DNA of 25,867 nucleotides from Candidatus Woesearchaeota archaeon (GCA_016933095.1 JAFGBP010000016.1:1-25867); one strand, 5' to 3'; counted from the first letter of the stretch, positions 7,497-16,169 are shown. Numbers and translations are program-made. Notes: a model not told the origin generated them from the letters alone.

Positions 7497-7564
7497 GTTT
7501 CTTTTCTTGCTCACATCTTCGCATAATATCGCGCACAGCGTGGCACAGACTGTCTGAATAGAAA

Positions 7565-7574
7565 CATTTATATA
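7565..7574 (+). promoter_or_regulatory. TATA box of the RHH/surface-ATPase operon
   Basis: CATTTATATA is a near-consensus archaeal TATA element. It predicts a start site near 7595-7600 and an 85-90 nt leader before ATG 7684, unusually long for this window. The leader holds the repeat arrays described separately. Confidence 0.65.
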
Positions 7575-7584
7575 CAAGCTTTTG

Positions 7585-7617
7585 TAATACGTGGAGAATA
7601 CTATACGATTACGTATA
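7585..7617 (+). promoter_or_regulatory. Candidate operator over the transcription start: phased repeats and a palindrome
   Basis: TAATAC (7585), GAATAC (7596) and GATTAC (7607) recur at exactly 11-bp steps. Overlapping them is a perfect inverted repeat TATACG-ATTA-CGTATA (7602-7617). The cluster covers the predicted transcription start, a natural place for a repressor. The motifs are short and AT-rich, so chance cannot be excluded. Confidence 0.45.
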
Positions 7618-7641
7618 CTAATCGGATGCTCTCGACGGAGA

Positions 7642-7696
7642 AGCACACAAGAGACATACTAATGACACACTAGCGTCATACAAATGTCATACAAGG
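7642..7696 (+). promoter_or_regulatory. Five tandem 11-bp repeats spanning the RHH start codon
   Basis: Successive 11-mers begin at 7642 (AGCACACAAGA), 7653 (GACATACTAAT), 7664 (GACACACTAGC), 7675 (GTCATACAAAT) and 7686 (GTCATACAAGG). The core is G-A/T-CA-T/C-AC; the first copy is degenerate. The last copy begins on the G of the ATG start (7684-7686), so bound protein could block translation or transcription. RHH proteins such as plasmid R1 ParR bind arrays of 11-bp direct repeats, and this array immediately precedes two RHH genes. Confidence 0.65.
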
Positions 7697-7959
7697 GATT
7701 TGCGTTGAAGGAAAAACAAGCCACGACAGCAAAGACGAGCAAGGAAGAGAACAAAAAGAGCAAGAAAGAGAGCTCGAACAAGACAGAAATACTAAACGTC
7801 AGGATCCCAAAAGACCTCATTCTAGAACTCGACAACCTCGTAGAACAGAGAGTATTCAACTCGCGCTCAGAAGCCATAAGAGAATTTGCCAGAGAGTACG
7901 TGCAGAGCCAACTGCACGAAAAAAACGCCAAAGGTTCTGAACAAGGAGGGGAGGAGTAA
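7684..7959 (+). CDS. Ribbon-helix-helix (CopG-like) DNA-binding protein 1, 91 aa
   Basis: The RHH fold is clear at residues about 37-75: the strand ILNVRIPKDL, which would lie in the DNA major groove; a first helix ILELDNLVEQRVF; a turn with NSRSEA; and a second helix AIREFAREYVQ. Residues 1-36 are a lysine/serine-rich, probably disordered arm, longer than in minimal CopG proteins, and the acidic tail ends GGEE. RHH proteins work as dimers and usually repress their own operon. The start is ATG 7684, which lacks a strong ribosome site and lies inside an 11-bp repeat array. The gene is followed one base later by a second RHH gene. It is the likely autoregulator of the cluster. Confidence 0.88.
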   Translation: MSYKGFALKEKQATTAKTSKEENKKSKKESSNKTEILNVRIPKDLILELDNLVEQRVFNSRSEAIREFAREYVQSQLHEKNAKGSEQGGEE

Positions 7960-7960
7960 G

Positions 7961-8236
7961 ATGGCAGACTCAATAGTCAGCGTCCGCATGCCATCCTCCC
8001 TTGTTCAGACTTTAAAATCACTCTCGAAAGAGAATCACTTCTTGGACGTATCTGAAGAGATAAGAAGCATCGTCCGCATCAAGACCCGCGAATACAAGGT
8101 CAAGATAGGGACAAGCAAGCTAACCGAGACAAAACCGGCTAAACAGACGGACTTCAAGACAGAGAACATCGTGAAAGAAGAACTCGTGAGAAAGCTCAAA
8201 GCAATGATAGAGGAGTTAGAGAATGAGAACCAATAA
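7961..8236 (+). CDS. Ribbon-helix-helix-like protein 2, 91 aa
   Basis: This is a second, diverged RHH protein. Residues 4-45 hold the strand SIVSVRMPSSL, a helix VQTLKSLSKENHF, and a second helix VSEEIRSIVRIKTREYK. The C-terminal 25 residues (KEELVRKLKAMIEEL) look like a short coiled coil that could dimerise or bind another cluster protein. ATG 7961 is preceded by GGAGGGGAGGAG (7946-7957), a strong ribosome site. The frame is open upstream to 7886, but that part overlaps RHH protein 1. The gene overlaps the next one by 14 bases, so the regulator and the surface protein are probably translationally coupled. The two RHH proteins might form a heterodimer. Confidence 0.82.
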   Translation: MADSIVSVRMPSSLVQTLKSLSKENHFLDVSEEIRSIVRIKTREYKVKIGTSKLTETKPAKQTDFKTENIVKEELVRKLKAMIEELENENQ

Positions 8237-11200
8237 CGCTGCAAAGAAGAGAAGCGCAAGCGCGAAAACAAGCACAGGCGCATTCAGGACAGCAGCAATA
8301 GCTCTCCTCACCACATTCATGCTGCTCGCATTCACAGCACAAGCCTTCGCGCTAGTCGACCTTGCAAGCCCAAGCGACGGCAGCCACACAAATCAAACCA
8401 ACAAGACGTTTGAATACTATATAAACTTCAACGCGACAAGATGCGACCTCTTGATAGATGGAGAAGTCAAGGCCACGGACAACAACCTGACAGAAGGCTT
8501 CCAGGAGATCGCAAGCACTCTGTCCGAAGGAGAACACGCCTGGAAAGTGGCGTGCGGCAATGGTAACTTAACAGAAGAGAGTACCGAATACGTAGTCACG
8601 GCCGACTTTCACGAACCTACAATCGTGCTGTTCACCCCTGCCGAGAACGCGCTGATAACCGAAGAGATCACTGAGATAAGCTTCGTGTCATTGGACACAT
8701 ATTCGGAGACTATACAGTGCGAGATAATAATCGACGATGCACCAAGCTATGCCATAAACGCGACCAACAGCGAAGCAGCAACGATAGGAATCAACATTGA
8801 AGACGGCTCACACAGCTGGAGCGTAAAATGCACTGACAACGCAGGCAACCAGGAGACAAGCGAAACGAGAGGTTTCCAGGTGAACAGGACGATCATTCCC
8901 GTATTCGGCCTCACCCTCTCGAGAAATGAGTTCTACACCGGAGAGCAAGGAACCTTAAGTGTCGCAGCACCCCACGGAAGCAGCGCTAGAGTAGAAGTCT
9001 GCCCTGACGTCAACGGGTTCGTGGAATGCAGCGTCCCTGTAGATGTCCAGAACTCAGACGCGTTCCCTATCCAGACTAACCTTCCATTCCTGTACCAGGC
9101 AGGCAAGTACGTTGTCGAAGCGCACTTCACATACCAGAACACAACCGAGACAAAGGTCGAGAGGTACAACGTGACCAGCAACATCGCAATAAGCGTCTCC
9201 GCCCCGAGCAACCCGCGAAAGAATGAGCCCATCATCCTGAAGGCCAACGCCGGAGGCGGATATGGCAAGCTCAACTTCACTTGGCACCTGAGCGACGGCA
9301 GGAACATCAACGATGACGAAGCCAACATCACTTACAATTCGGCAGGAAACTTTACTAACATAATAGAGGTGACTGACGCGTATTATAACTCTGTCAATCA
9401 AACTGTTAACTTGAGCGTGAGCGACTCATATAAGATATGGGTCATTGTCAAGGACTCGGATACGAACGCCGCCATCAGCCACGCAACTGTTGAGATCGAC
9501 GGGCAGGAAAAGGAGACAGGGACTACAGGACAGGTGGAGATGAACATAAGGGGTGGCAAGAGAGACCTAGTCATACTCGCCGAGAACTACTCCATCTACA
9601 CGGCAGAGCTAAACATAACAAAGGACGAAACCTTCACGATCATGCTCCAGAGGCTGATCAGCGGCAGGACAAACCCCAAGGTCACCTTGCTGAGCCCTGA
9701 TAACGAAGCCAAGATCGCAGGTTCGCAGACCATCATAGGATTCAAAGTAGAGCACGCTTACAAGACTAACTGCAGCATCTACATCAGCGAGGAGACAAAC
9801 AGCGACTTCTACATCTTTCTAGGAAACATAGAAGTCCCTGCAAACGACGCCTCTAACAAGGAGCTAGAGGTTATTGACCTGGAGAACATGAGCTATAATT
9901 GGAAAGTGGAGTGCGTTGATGACAAAAATTACAAGGGACTAAGCGAAACAAGAACCATTCACGTGGGAGCCACGTCATTGTCAAGCCAGAGCAGCCCTGA
10001 ATTGGAAATAATAAACAACAGAGTGAAGGAGTATGAGCAGCTGCTCTCAGACTTTGGACTGCTCCCGAAGAAGCTTAAGGAAGGCGTTGACATGATGGGA
10101 ATTACCAGCCAACTAGAAGATGCTATCAGGGTCATGAAGAACGCAATTAGGGACATTGACGGGCTCGCGTTCAAGAATTTGAATCCGGCTGACAAGGCTA
10201 GCGAGAGGTCCAGGCTCTTGAAAGAGGCAGAGGAGGCTTATCAGAAAGCACCCGTCAATGCAGAGCTTCTCGGATCGGACAACTTTATCGACTACATCGA
10301 GAGCGCCGACCTGGAAGAGCTCGCGAGAGAGATGGCGTCTTTGACGTACACGCCAGAGGAAGTCCAAGAAATTAACATAGGACGCGCCCTCAAGACCCTT
10401 GAGGATCTCCAGCAGGAAGTCGTCATATCTACCAAGATAAAGAATATCAGGATCTATTACAGGGATGGGACCCAGAAAGACATGACGCTCGTGATGAGGG
10501 ACGTAAAGACTTACAATATAACATCGGACACAATCCTTGTCGAGAGAATACCTAAGGAGTTTGCCCAGAGCGCTAGCATGATCAAGAGCAACGTCGAGTT
10601 CCAGACTGTAAAGGACGATCCGATAATCTCCTTCCAGCTGTCAAAAGACGTCCAGATAGGATATTATGTAGAGCAAAACATTGACGAAAGCATAATGAAG
10701 AACATCAGGAATGCAGTGTTCAGGGATGTCAGGAATCTAGAGCCTGAATATGTGACTGGATTCAGCATCAAGGATCTCAATCTTTCACTCCCATCGTTGG
10801 GGAACGCGTGGGCCCTCATAATAATAATAGTGGTCTTAACAGGCGTGATCGTTGCTGGCACGAAGTTTGGCGGGCTGGAGGCTGCAAGATACACTGCCTA
10901 CCTGTTGGGAAGGAAGAACACGCTGCATTACGTGAACGTCATACTCAACGACCTGGAAGATAACCTCCAGACAGGAGACTTAGCAAAAGCAGTTTCCTTG
11001 TACAATGAGGCCAAGGATGCTTATGCAGGCTTGCCGTCAATGGCCAAGAACGATGTTTATGACAGCATCGTCAGCTCTGCTGAGAAGATTCGCCGGTTCC
11101 AGAACAGCCTCAATGGAGTCAGCAGCGAAGAGCGCCCGGGGGATTCCCTGAATCCTGTAAAGGAGTTAAGCGCGCTCGTGTCAAGCACCGGCAACAACAT

Positions 11201-11360
11201 GGGATTCGTCTCCATTCATGAAACGATAGAAAATTACAAGCAGATCGAGTGTATGTATAATCGCCTTTCGGATAATGACAAAGAGGTCTTGCACGGTCAA
11301 ATCGTGAACTTAGGGAACAGAATCAAGCTGCAGATAGAGAGCAACAAGGACTTGATATGA
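8223..11360 (+). CDS. Ig/PKD-domain surface protein with one membrane span and helical cytoplasmic tail, 1045 aa
   Basis: A signal peptide or anchor (about 22-44, AIALLTTFMLLAFTAQAFA) exports the N-terminal part. The ectodomain (45 to about 858) appears to hold Ig-like beta-sandwiches at about 47-125 and 131-222 (both with W-K/S-VxC motifs), a further beta region near 229-320, and a PKD-like domain at 326-402. A carboxypeptidase-regulatory-like fold at 404-480 and another Ig-like domain at 485-582 follow. Then come a helical region (about 590-730) and a beta-rich membrane-proximal part. Many NxS/T sequons are present. A single span (about 861-880, WALIIIIVVLTGVIVAG) leads to a 165-residue cytoplasmic tail with two copies of a 34-residue helical motif. 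It overlaps the RHH2 gene and precedes the membrane ATPase, which suggests a partner role. No archaellin, pilin or S-layer family was recognised. Confidence 0.85.
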   Translation: MRTNNAAKKRSASAKTSTGAFRTAAIALLTTFMLLAFTAQAFALVDLASPSDGSHTNQTNKTFEYYINFNATRCDLLIDGEVKATDNNLTEGFQEIASTLSEGEHAWKVACGNGNLTEESTEYVVTADFHEPTIVLFTPAENALITEEITEISFVSLDTYSETIQCEIIIDDAPSYAINATNSEAATIGINIEDGSHSWSVKCTDNAGNQETSETRGFQVNRTIIPVFGLTLSRNEFYTGEQGTLSVAAPHGSSARVEVCPDVNGFVECSVPVDVQNSDAFPIQTNLPFLYQAGKYVVEAHFTYQNTTETKVERYNVTSNIAISVSAPSNPRKNEPIILKANAGGGYGKLNFTWHLSDGRNINDDEANITYNSAGNFTNIIEVTDAYYNSVNQTVNLSVSDSYKIWVIVKDSDTNAAISHATVEIDGQEKETGTTGQVEMNIRGGKRDLVILAENYSIYTAELNITKDETFTIMLQRLISGRTNPKVTLLSPDNEAKIAGSQTIIGFKVEHAYKTNCSIYISEETNSDFYIFLGNIEVPANDASNKELEVIDLENMSYNWKVECVDDKNYKGLSETRTIHVGATSLSSQSSPELEIINNRVKEYEQLLSDFGLLPKKLKEGVDMMGITSQLEDAIRVMKNAIRDIDGLAFKNLNPADKASERSRLLKEAEEAYQKAPVNAELLGSDNFIDYIESADLEELAREMASLTYTPEEVQEINIGRALKTLEDLQQEVVISTKIKNIRIYYRDGTQKDMTLVMRDVKTYNITSDTILVERIPKEFAQSASMIKSNVEFQTVKDDPIISFQLSKDVQIGYYVEQNIDESIMKNIRNAVFRDVRNLEPEYVTGFSIKDLNLSLPSLGNAWALIIIIVVLTGVIVAGTKFGGLEAARYTAYLLGRKNTLHYVNVILNDLEDNLQTGDLAKAVSLYNEAKDAYAGLPSMAKNDVYDSIVSSAEKIRRFQNSLNGVSSEERPGDSLNPVKELSALVSSTGNNMGFVSIHETIENYKQIECMYNRLSDNDKEVLHGQIVNLGNRIKLQIESNKDLI

Positions 11361-11452
11361 ACAAGACAAATCATGAACGAACTTAAGAGACGATCGAAGA
11401 GGGCTGATATCAGAAGATAACTAGAATTGGCAGATGATTGAGAAAGTGGAAG

Positions 11453-14400
11453 ATGATTGAGATGATGAACATGATGGATGCAAAGGCCAGGAAGGAAGTG
11501 GCGTTCACCCTGCTAGTCATCATACTTGCAGTGCTCTCCATAAAAGGCCTCATCACGATATCCCAGTGCATAGGATACGCATCGTACATGGAAGCAGAAG
11601 GCGGGACCATAACAGAGATTGACCTTAGGGTCAGCTTTGACGTCTCGAACTGGAATGCCTTGTACGGGACTGCTTGGAGTGTAGGCTATACCAGCGAGTG
11701 GATGTTCAACCTTAGCGGAAACACGACGCTCACCCAGGCAAACAATGAGAAGCACCTCTTATTCATGTGCTTCCAAGGAGGTATAGAACACGAACTCTAC
11801 GCTAGCATGGTCCCCGAGTCCAGCATTGACTTCGAAAGCCTAGAGGCAGCTACGGTTGCGGAATATGATGCTTATATGAACATCTCGAGCAGCGCATTCT
11901 TCTCGGCTACCAACACCTTTACTCAGACTGCAGACTTCCAGGTAGGGGAGAACACAATCACTGCTCCCGCCACAATCACAATGCGCTACTATGAAGGCAA
12001 CCAAACTGAGTTCATCACAGGAATCCTGAAGGATTCAAATGGAAGCTTAGTCCTGGTAACAAAAGTGCTGACCACCCCCGTAGAGGGTTATAACAACCAG
12101 AGATACAACTACCAGATGCTGCTCCCAATACAAAACGCGGACTGGCAGAACTATTATATCTGGTCAGACCCGACAGACGAATGTCCTGAAGGCCAGGGAG
12201 AGTCGGAGTGGGAAGGATGGGTTTATGGAAACGTCACAGATACCTCAGGAAACCCTCTTGAAGGAGTGATCGTAGAGATAGGTGGGGAGCTTGACGTGAG
12301 CGAGAATGCGACTGGGTTTTACAACGTGACAAACGTGCCTGAAGGCAGCAACGTATCAATCTACGCCATGAAGACAGGCTATAGGGTCTATCACAATTTT
12401 ATTAATGTCACGAGAGGAAACGGGACTGCACACAACATCGTGCTCGTAGTCGACCAACCTCCTAACCCTCCCCTAACAGGAATTGGCCCTGGAATAGACG
12501 AGCCCGGAGACCAGGTCACGACAGGCATAGGGCCAGGCCAGACAGATCAGACAAAGAGCGCTGACTTTGACATGCCTCCAGTAATCCAGAGGCCCAAGAA
12601 GATCGAAGGAACGGACTACATAATATCCATTGCCGAGATCAACAGGAAGCTTAGGATCGGTAATTTCCTCCAGGAGAAGATAACGCTTTACAGCTTCAAG
12701 GAGACTTCAGCCAACGTATTCTTCGAGCTTGAGGGCAACGTTACAGACTTGATAAAGCTTGACAAGGAATCTGTTATCATAGCTCCAAGGGACTCCGATT
12801 ACTTGACCGCCACAATATTCGGAGTTGGGGAGATCGGACTCTACAATGGAAGCCTTGAGATTACAGGAGACTTCAATGCCAGCATCCCTATAACAATCGA
12901 GATTCTTCCGAGGGATCAGCTTCCAGTGGAAGCATTGCTGATAGACTTGGAGCTTGCCAAGAAGAACTATTATCCTGGAGAAAAGCTTAGGTTCAAGACT
13001 GATCTCAAGAATCTCTTGACAGACCAAGAGTATCCTGTCAGGCTCTTCTTCAGCATCCAGGACTTGGAAGGCGAGAATACGCTCTGGACTTATGAGACGA
13101 ACGTCTTCCTGAAGACCAGCTTCTCACTGATAAAGACAGCCCCCCTTCCGACGAATGCAAAGCCAGGAGATTACGTGCTTAGGGTGACTGCCAACTATCT
13201 TGGCCTCAATTCAGGGACCAGCCAGATATTCAGGATTGACACTCCTTGGTATCTCGTGGTCATATGGGGCCCGATAAAGGTGTGGCACGTAGTGCTGCTG
13301 TTAATCCTCATCGCCATCGGAATATATGCTTGGTGGGATATCAAGAGGAGGCTCGAGTCTAAAAAGAAGTTCCATTTGAAAGTCGAACAGAACGAACTTC
13401 CCAAGCCTGGAGGGAGGAGTATATGGGTTGGAAAGATTGCAGAGACTGATACAAAGACTTACTTCAATATGGAAGCCTTCATGACTCACTGCATCGACGC
13501 GGGATCCACGGGTTCTGGAAAGTCAGTGTCCGCGCAGGTGATTGTTGAGGAGATGCTTCAGAAAGGAGTTGCCGTCATCGCTTTCGATCCTACTGCCCAA
13601 TGGACTGGAATGCTAAGGAAGTGCACTGATAAGATGATGCTTTCGTTATACTCGTACTTTGGCATGAAGCCAAACGAGGCCAGGGCCTTCAACGGCAACA
13701 TCAGGATGATAACAGATCCAAGGGAGATAATAGATATTAGGAAGTATGCAAAGCCCGGGGAGATCCAAGTGTTCGCTTGCCACAAGCTAGAGCCTAAGGA
13801 GATGGATATATTCGTAGCCAACAGCATCAGGCAGATATTCAGGGCGGGCTATGGGGAGAGCAGGACTTTGAAGATACTCTTTGTCTATGATGAGGTTCAC
13901 AGGCTGCTGCCAAAGTTCGGAGGGTCGGGTGAGGGATTCCTCCAAATCGAGAGGGGTTGCAGGGAATTCCGTAAGTGGGGACTTGGAATGCTGCTTATCT
14001 CGCAGGTATTGAGCGACTTCGTCGGCACCATCAAGGCCAACATCAACACTGAGATCCAGATGAGAACCAGGGACGAGGGAGACCTCGAGCGTATCAGGGT
14101 CAAGTATGGAGAGGACGTCTTGAGATCACTCGTCAAGGCCACTGTCGGAAGCGGGATGGTAGAAAACCCGCAGTACAACAGGGGTAAGCCTTACTTCGCC
14201 GCTTTTAGGCCGCTCCTTCACAGCGTGCAGAGGCTGAGCGATAGCGAGATCGAGAATTATAATGAGTACAACGACCAGATCGACCAGCTGCAATTCGAGC
14301 TTGAGACACTTGAGAAGGAAGGTATTGACGTCTTTGATCTGAAGTTAGAGCTGAAGCTTGCGCTTGACAAGGTCAAGACTGGAGCGTTCAACATGGTACA

Positions 14401-15283
14401 GATCTATTTGGAAGGGCTCATGCCAAGGATAGAGAAGCATTGGAAAAAGCTCGGAAAGATTGCCCCCAGGTTGGAGAAGAGGCTCATATCAGAGGCAGAG
14501 CTCGAGGGAGAAATCGCCAAGGCAAAGCAGGCTAGGCTGGCTTATGAGGAAGAGCAGAAGAAGAAAGGAGGAGCTGCTGGCGGAGCTGTAGGTGAGAATA
14601 AGAAAGAGGATATTTATCGCAAGGACGTGAATCCAGAGCAGATTCTGAAATTGGTCAATGGCATGCTTGTGATAAACATGGCAAGCCTCTATGATGAGAT
14701 AGCTGCCATGAAGGATGAGGATTATGAGCAGCACGTCAACCTTCAGAAGAATGACTTTGCAGACTGGGTGCAAAACGCGGTTGGGGACAAGGAAGTGGCC
14801 GACCACTTGAGGGTGTGCGCTGACAAGAAGGAAATGCTTGACATACTTCAATTAAGGAAGGACAAGAAGCCAATCCCTAAGATAACTGAGGAGCAGAAGA
14901 AGAAATTCCAAGAGGCCCAGGCCGTGGCTGAGATGGCTAAAGAGCCGAAAAACGGGAAGGGAGGAGAAAAAGCTCCGGGCGCTACAGGCCCGCCAGGAGC
15001 TCAAAAAGCACCGGCAAAATCAGCCTCAGTCACGGGGCAAACAACACCTACAGCGCCAGCACAAATGCCTTCTGCCCAAGCCGCAGCCCCAACAGCAGCT
15101 GCTCCAAAAGCAGCAGAAGCTCCAAAACCCGCAGCTCCGCCAGCCCCTTCATCGCACCAGGCTGAACAGAAGAAGGATGAGAAAGGAGGGGAAATTGGAG
15201 ATGCAAGCCAAAGCTTGGAGGATGAGATGAACGCCCTTATCAAGGAGGTCATGGAAGAGGATAAGGGAGGAGCCACTCCGTAG
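11453..15283 (+). CDS. Membrane-anchored HerA/VirB4-like ATPase with extracellular beta-sandwich domain, 1276 aa
   Basis: TM1 is at about 16-36 and TM2 at about 603-625 (VVLLLILIAIGIYAWW). They bracket a roughly 560-residue ectodomain rich in NxS/T sequons, with a carboxypeptidase-regulatory-like fold (about 258-345) and beta-sandwich segments after it (about 380-598). The cytoplasmic part has Walker A GSTGSGKS at 684-691, FDPTAQW shortly after, and Walker B ILFVYDEVH with D813-E814. MLLISQVLSDF follows, as in HerA/VirB4/FtsK pump ATPases, where ATP drives movement of DNA or protein. After a helical region come HVN (1094) and NDFADW (1100-1105) in a DUF5752-like module, then an Ala/Pro-rich linker and an acidic C-terminus. 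I use ATG 11453; TTG 11438 and ATGs 11462-11474 are alternatives. The partner is probably the preceding surface protein. Confidence 0.88.
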   Translation: MIEMMNMMDAKARKEVAFTLLVIILAVLSIKGLITISQCIGYASYMEAEGGTITEIDLRVSFDVSNWNALYGTAWSVGYTSEWMFNLSGNTTLTQANNEKHLLFMCFQGGIEHELYASMVPESSIDFESLEAATVAEYDAYMNISSSAFFSATNTFTQTADFQVGENTITAPATITMRYYEGNQTEFITGILKDSNGSLVLVTKVLTTPVEGYNNQRYNYQMLLPIQNADWQNYYIWSDPTDECPEGQGESEWEGWVYGNVTDTSGNPLEGVIVEIGGELDVSENATGFYNVTNVPEGSNVSIYAMKTGYRVYHNFINVTRGNGTAHNIVLVVDQPPNPPLTGIGPGIDEPGDQVTTGIGPGQTDQTKSADFDMPPVIQRPKKIEGTDYIISIAEINRKLRIGNFLQEKITLYSFKETSANVFFELEGNVTDLIKLDKESVIIAPRDSDYLTATIFGVGEIGLYNGSLEITGDFNASIPITIEILPRDQLPVEALLIDLELAKKNYYPGEKLRFKTDLKNLLTDQEYPVRLFFSIQDLEGENTLWTYETNVFLKTSFSLIKTAPLPTNAKPGDYVLRVTANYLGLNSGTSQIFRIDTPWYLVVIWGPIKVWHVVLLLILIAIGIYAWWDIKRRLESKKKFHLKVEQNELPKPGGRSIWVGKIAETDTKTYFNMEAFMTHCIDAGSTGSGKSVSAQVIVEEMLQKGVAVIAFDPTAQWTGMLRKCTDKMMLSLYSYFGMKPNEARAFNGNIRMITDPREIIDIRKYAKPGEIQVFACHKLEPKEMDIFVANSIRQIFRAGYGESRTLKILFVYDEVHRLLPKFGGSGEGFLQIERGCREFRKWGLGMLLISQVLSDFVGTIKANINTEIQMRTRDEGDLERIRVKYGEDVLRSLVKATVGSGMVENPQYNRGKPYFAAFRPLLHSVQRLSDSEIENYNEYNDQIDQLQFELETLEKEGIDVFDLKLELKLALDKVKTGAFNMVQIYLEGLMPRIEKHWKKLGKIAPRLEKRLISEAELEGEIAKAKQARLAYEEEQKKKGGAAGGAVGENKKEDIYRKDVNPEQILKLVNGMLVINMASLYDEIAAMKDEDYEQHVNLQKNDFADWVQNAVGDKEVADHLRVCADKKEMLDILQLRKDKKPIPKITEEQKKKFQEAQAVAEMAKEPKNGKGGEKAPGATGPPGAQKAPAKSASVTGQTTPTAPAQMPSAQAAAPTAAAPKAAEAPKPAAPPAPSSHQAEQKKDEKGGEIGDASQSLEDEMNALIKEVMEEDKGGATP

Positions 15284-15410
15284 AAGAAGGAGCAGCACCA
15301 CTCGCATCTTGTAGGAAGGATGAGAGGAAAAACGAGAGAAAGGTTGAAAGAAAAGCTAGAGAAAATACGAAAGGAAGTATAAGAGGAAGAATGAGAGGAA
15401 GGACGACAAC

Positions 15411-15995
15411 ATGGCAGAAGAGGACCGGAAGAAGATAGATGTCGAAGCAGGAAGTCCGGAACAAGAAGCCAAGGACATGCGAAGAAGCGAAGCTTCTAGC
15501 ACAAAGAGCTCAGAGAGCTCTCTTGAGAAAGAGGAAGAAGAGCTGAAAAAAGCCGTTGAGGCAGTCACAGAGTCAAACAAGAAGATAGATGATGATTATG
15601 ATGAGAGGATAAGGAAGCTTGATATGAAGAGGAAGCTTGAGCCAACTGACGAGAAAGCTGAGGAAGACCACGCTGCGAGAATACTTATGCTAAAGGAGAA
15701 ATATGAGGACTTGAAGAGCCGCATCAGCCAATTGCGGAAATCTGGGAAAGATCCGTTAATCCCCAGCCTGATGATTAAGTCCCTCCCCGCCAAGATAAAG
15801 ATGGCTGACGTTACCCGTGAGAAGAGGGATTTCGACCAGGTCGAGATCATGATAATGAAGGTTGGAGAAGAATTAGATGAGGTCCAGAAAGAGAAGATGC
15901 TTGACGTCAAGAAAGAGATTGAGGAGAAGCTGAAGGCAGAGCTTGAAAGTGAAGGGAGGAGAAATGAAGAAAGAAAGGCAAGAAAGGCCCGATAG
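15411..15995 (+). CDS. Cytoplasmic coiled-coil protein, 194 aa
   Basis: This is a highly charged protein with no signal peptide or membrane span. Heptad-like Leu/Ile spacing marks coiled coil at about 38-75 (EEEELKKAVEAVTESNKKI), 85-110 and 140-185. These are interrupted by a more hydrophobic stretch near 115-130 (DPLIPSLMIKSLPAKIKM) that could be a docking segment. The first 37 residues and the last 15 are low-complexity and charged. GAGGAAGGA lies 11-19 bases before ATG 15411. It follows the membrane ATPase by 127 purine-rich bases on the same strand and precedes another coiled-coil gene. It is probably a scaffold of the same assembly; that is inferred only from position and composition. 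Confidence 0.7.
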   Translation: MAEEDRKKIDVEAGSPEQEAKDMRRSEASSTKSSESSLEKEEEELKKAVEAVTESNKKIDDDYDERIRKLDMKRKLEPTDEKAEEDHAARILMLKEKYEDLKSRISQLRKSGKDPLIPSLMIKSLPAKIKMADVTREKRDFDQVEIMIMKVGEELDEVQKEKMLDVKKEIEEKLKAELESEGRRNEERKARKAR

Positions 15996-16066
15996 ACAGC
16001 ATGCCTGAGCAGAATGATAATGCATAATGGGAAAACATAAAAAAGAGGAAATGAGAGTTAAAGATT

Positions 16067-16131
16067 GAGAGAAAAAAGAAAAAGAAAAAAGAAAAAGAAA
16101 AAAGAAAAAGAAAAAAAAAGAAAAAAAAGAG
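16067..16131 (+). repeat. 65-nt pure-purine tract with three exact 13-bp repeats
   Basis: From 16067 to 16131 there is no pyrimidine on the plus strand. Within it, GAAAAAAGAAAAA is repeated exactly at 16071, 16084 and 16097, then decays into longer A-runs. It lies in the untranslated gap between the two coiled-coil genes, upstream of the GAGGTGA ribosome site for TTG 16170. It could slip during replication or keep the mRNA unstructured. Confidence 0.85.
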
Positions 16132-16169
16132 TGGAAGAAGATTGAGAATGGAAGAGGTGAGAAGGACAG

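Noticed and set aside
7684..8236. Toxin-antitoxin pair
   Set aside because: Both small genes encode RHH-type proteins. Neither resembles a toxin, and the second gene is translationally joined to a large surface protein.
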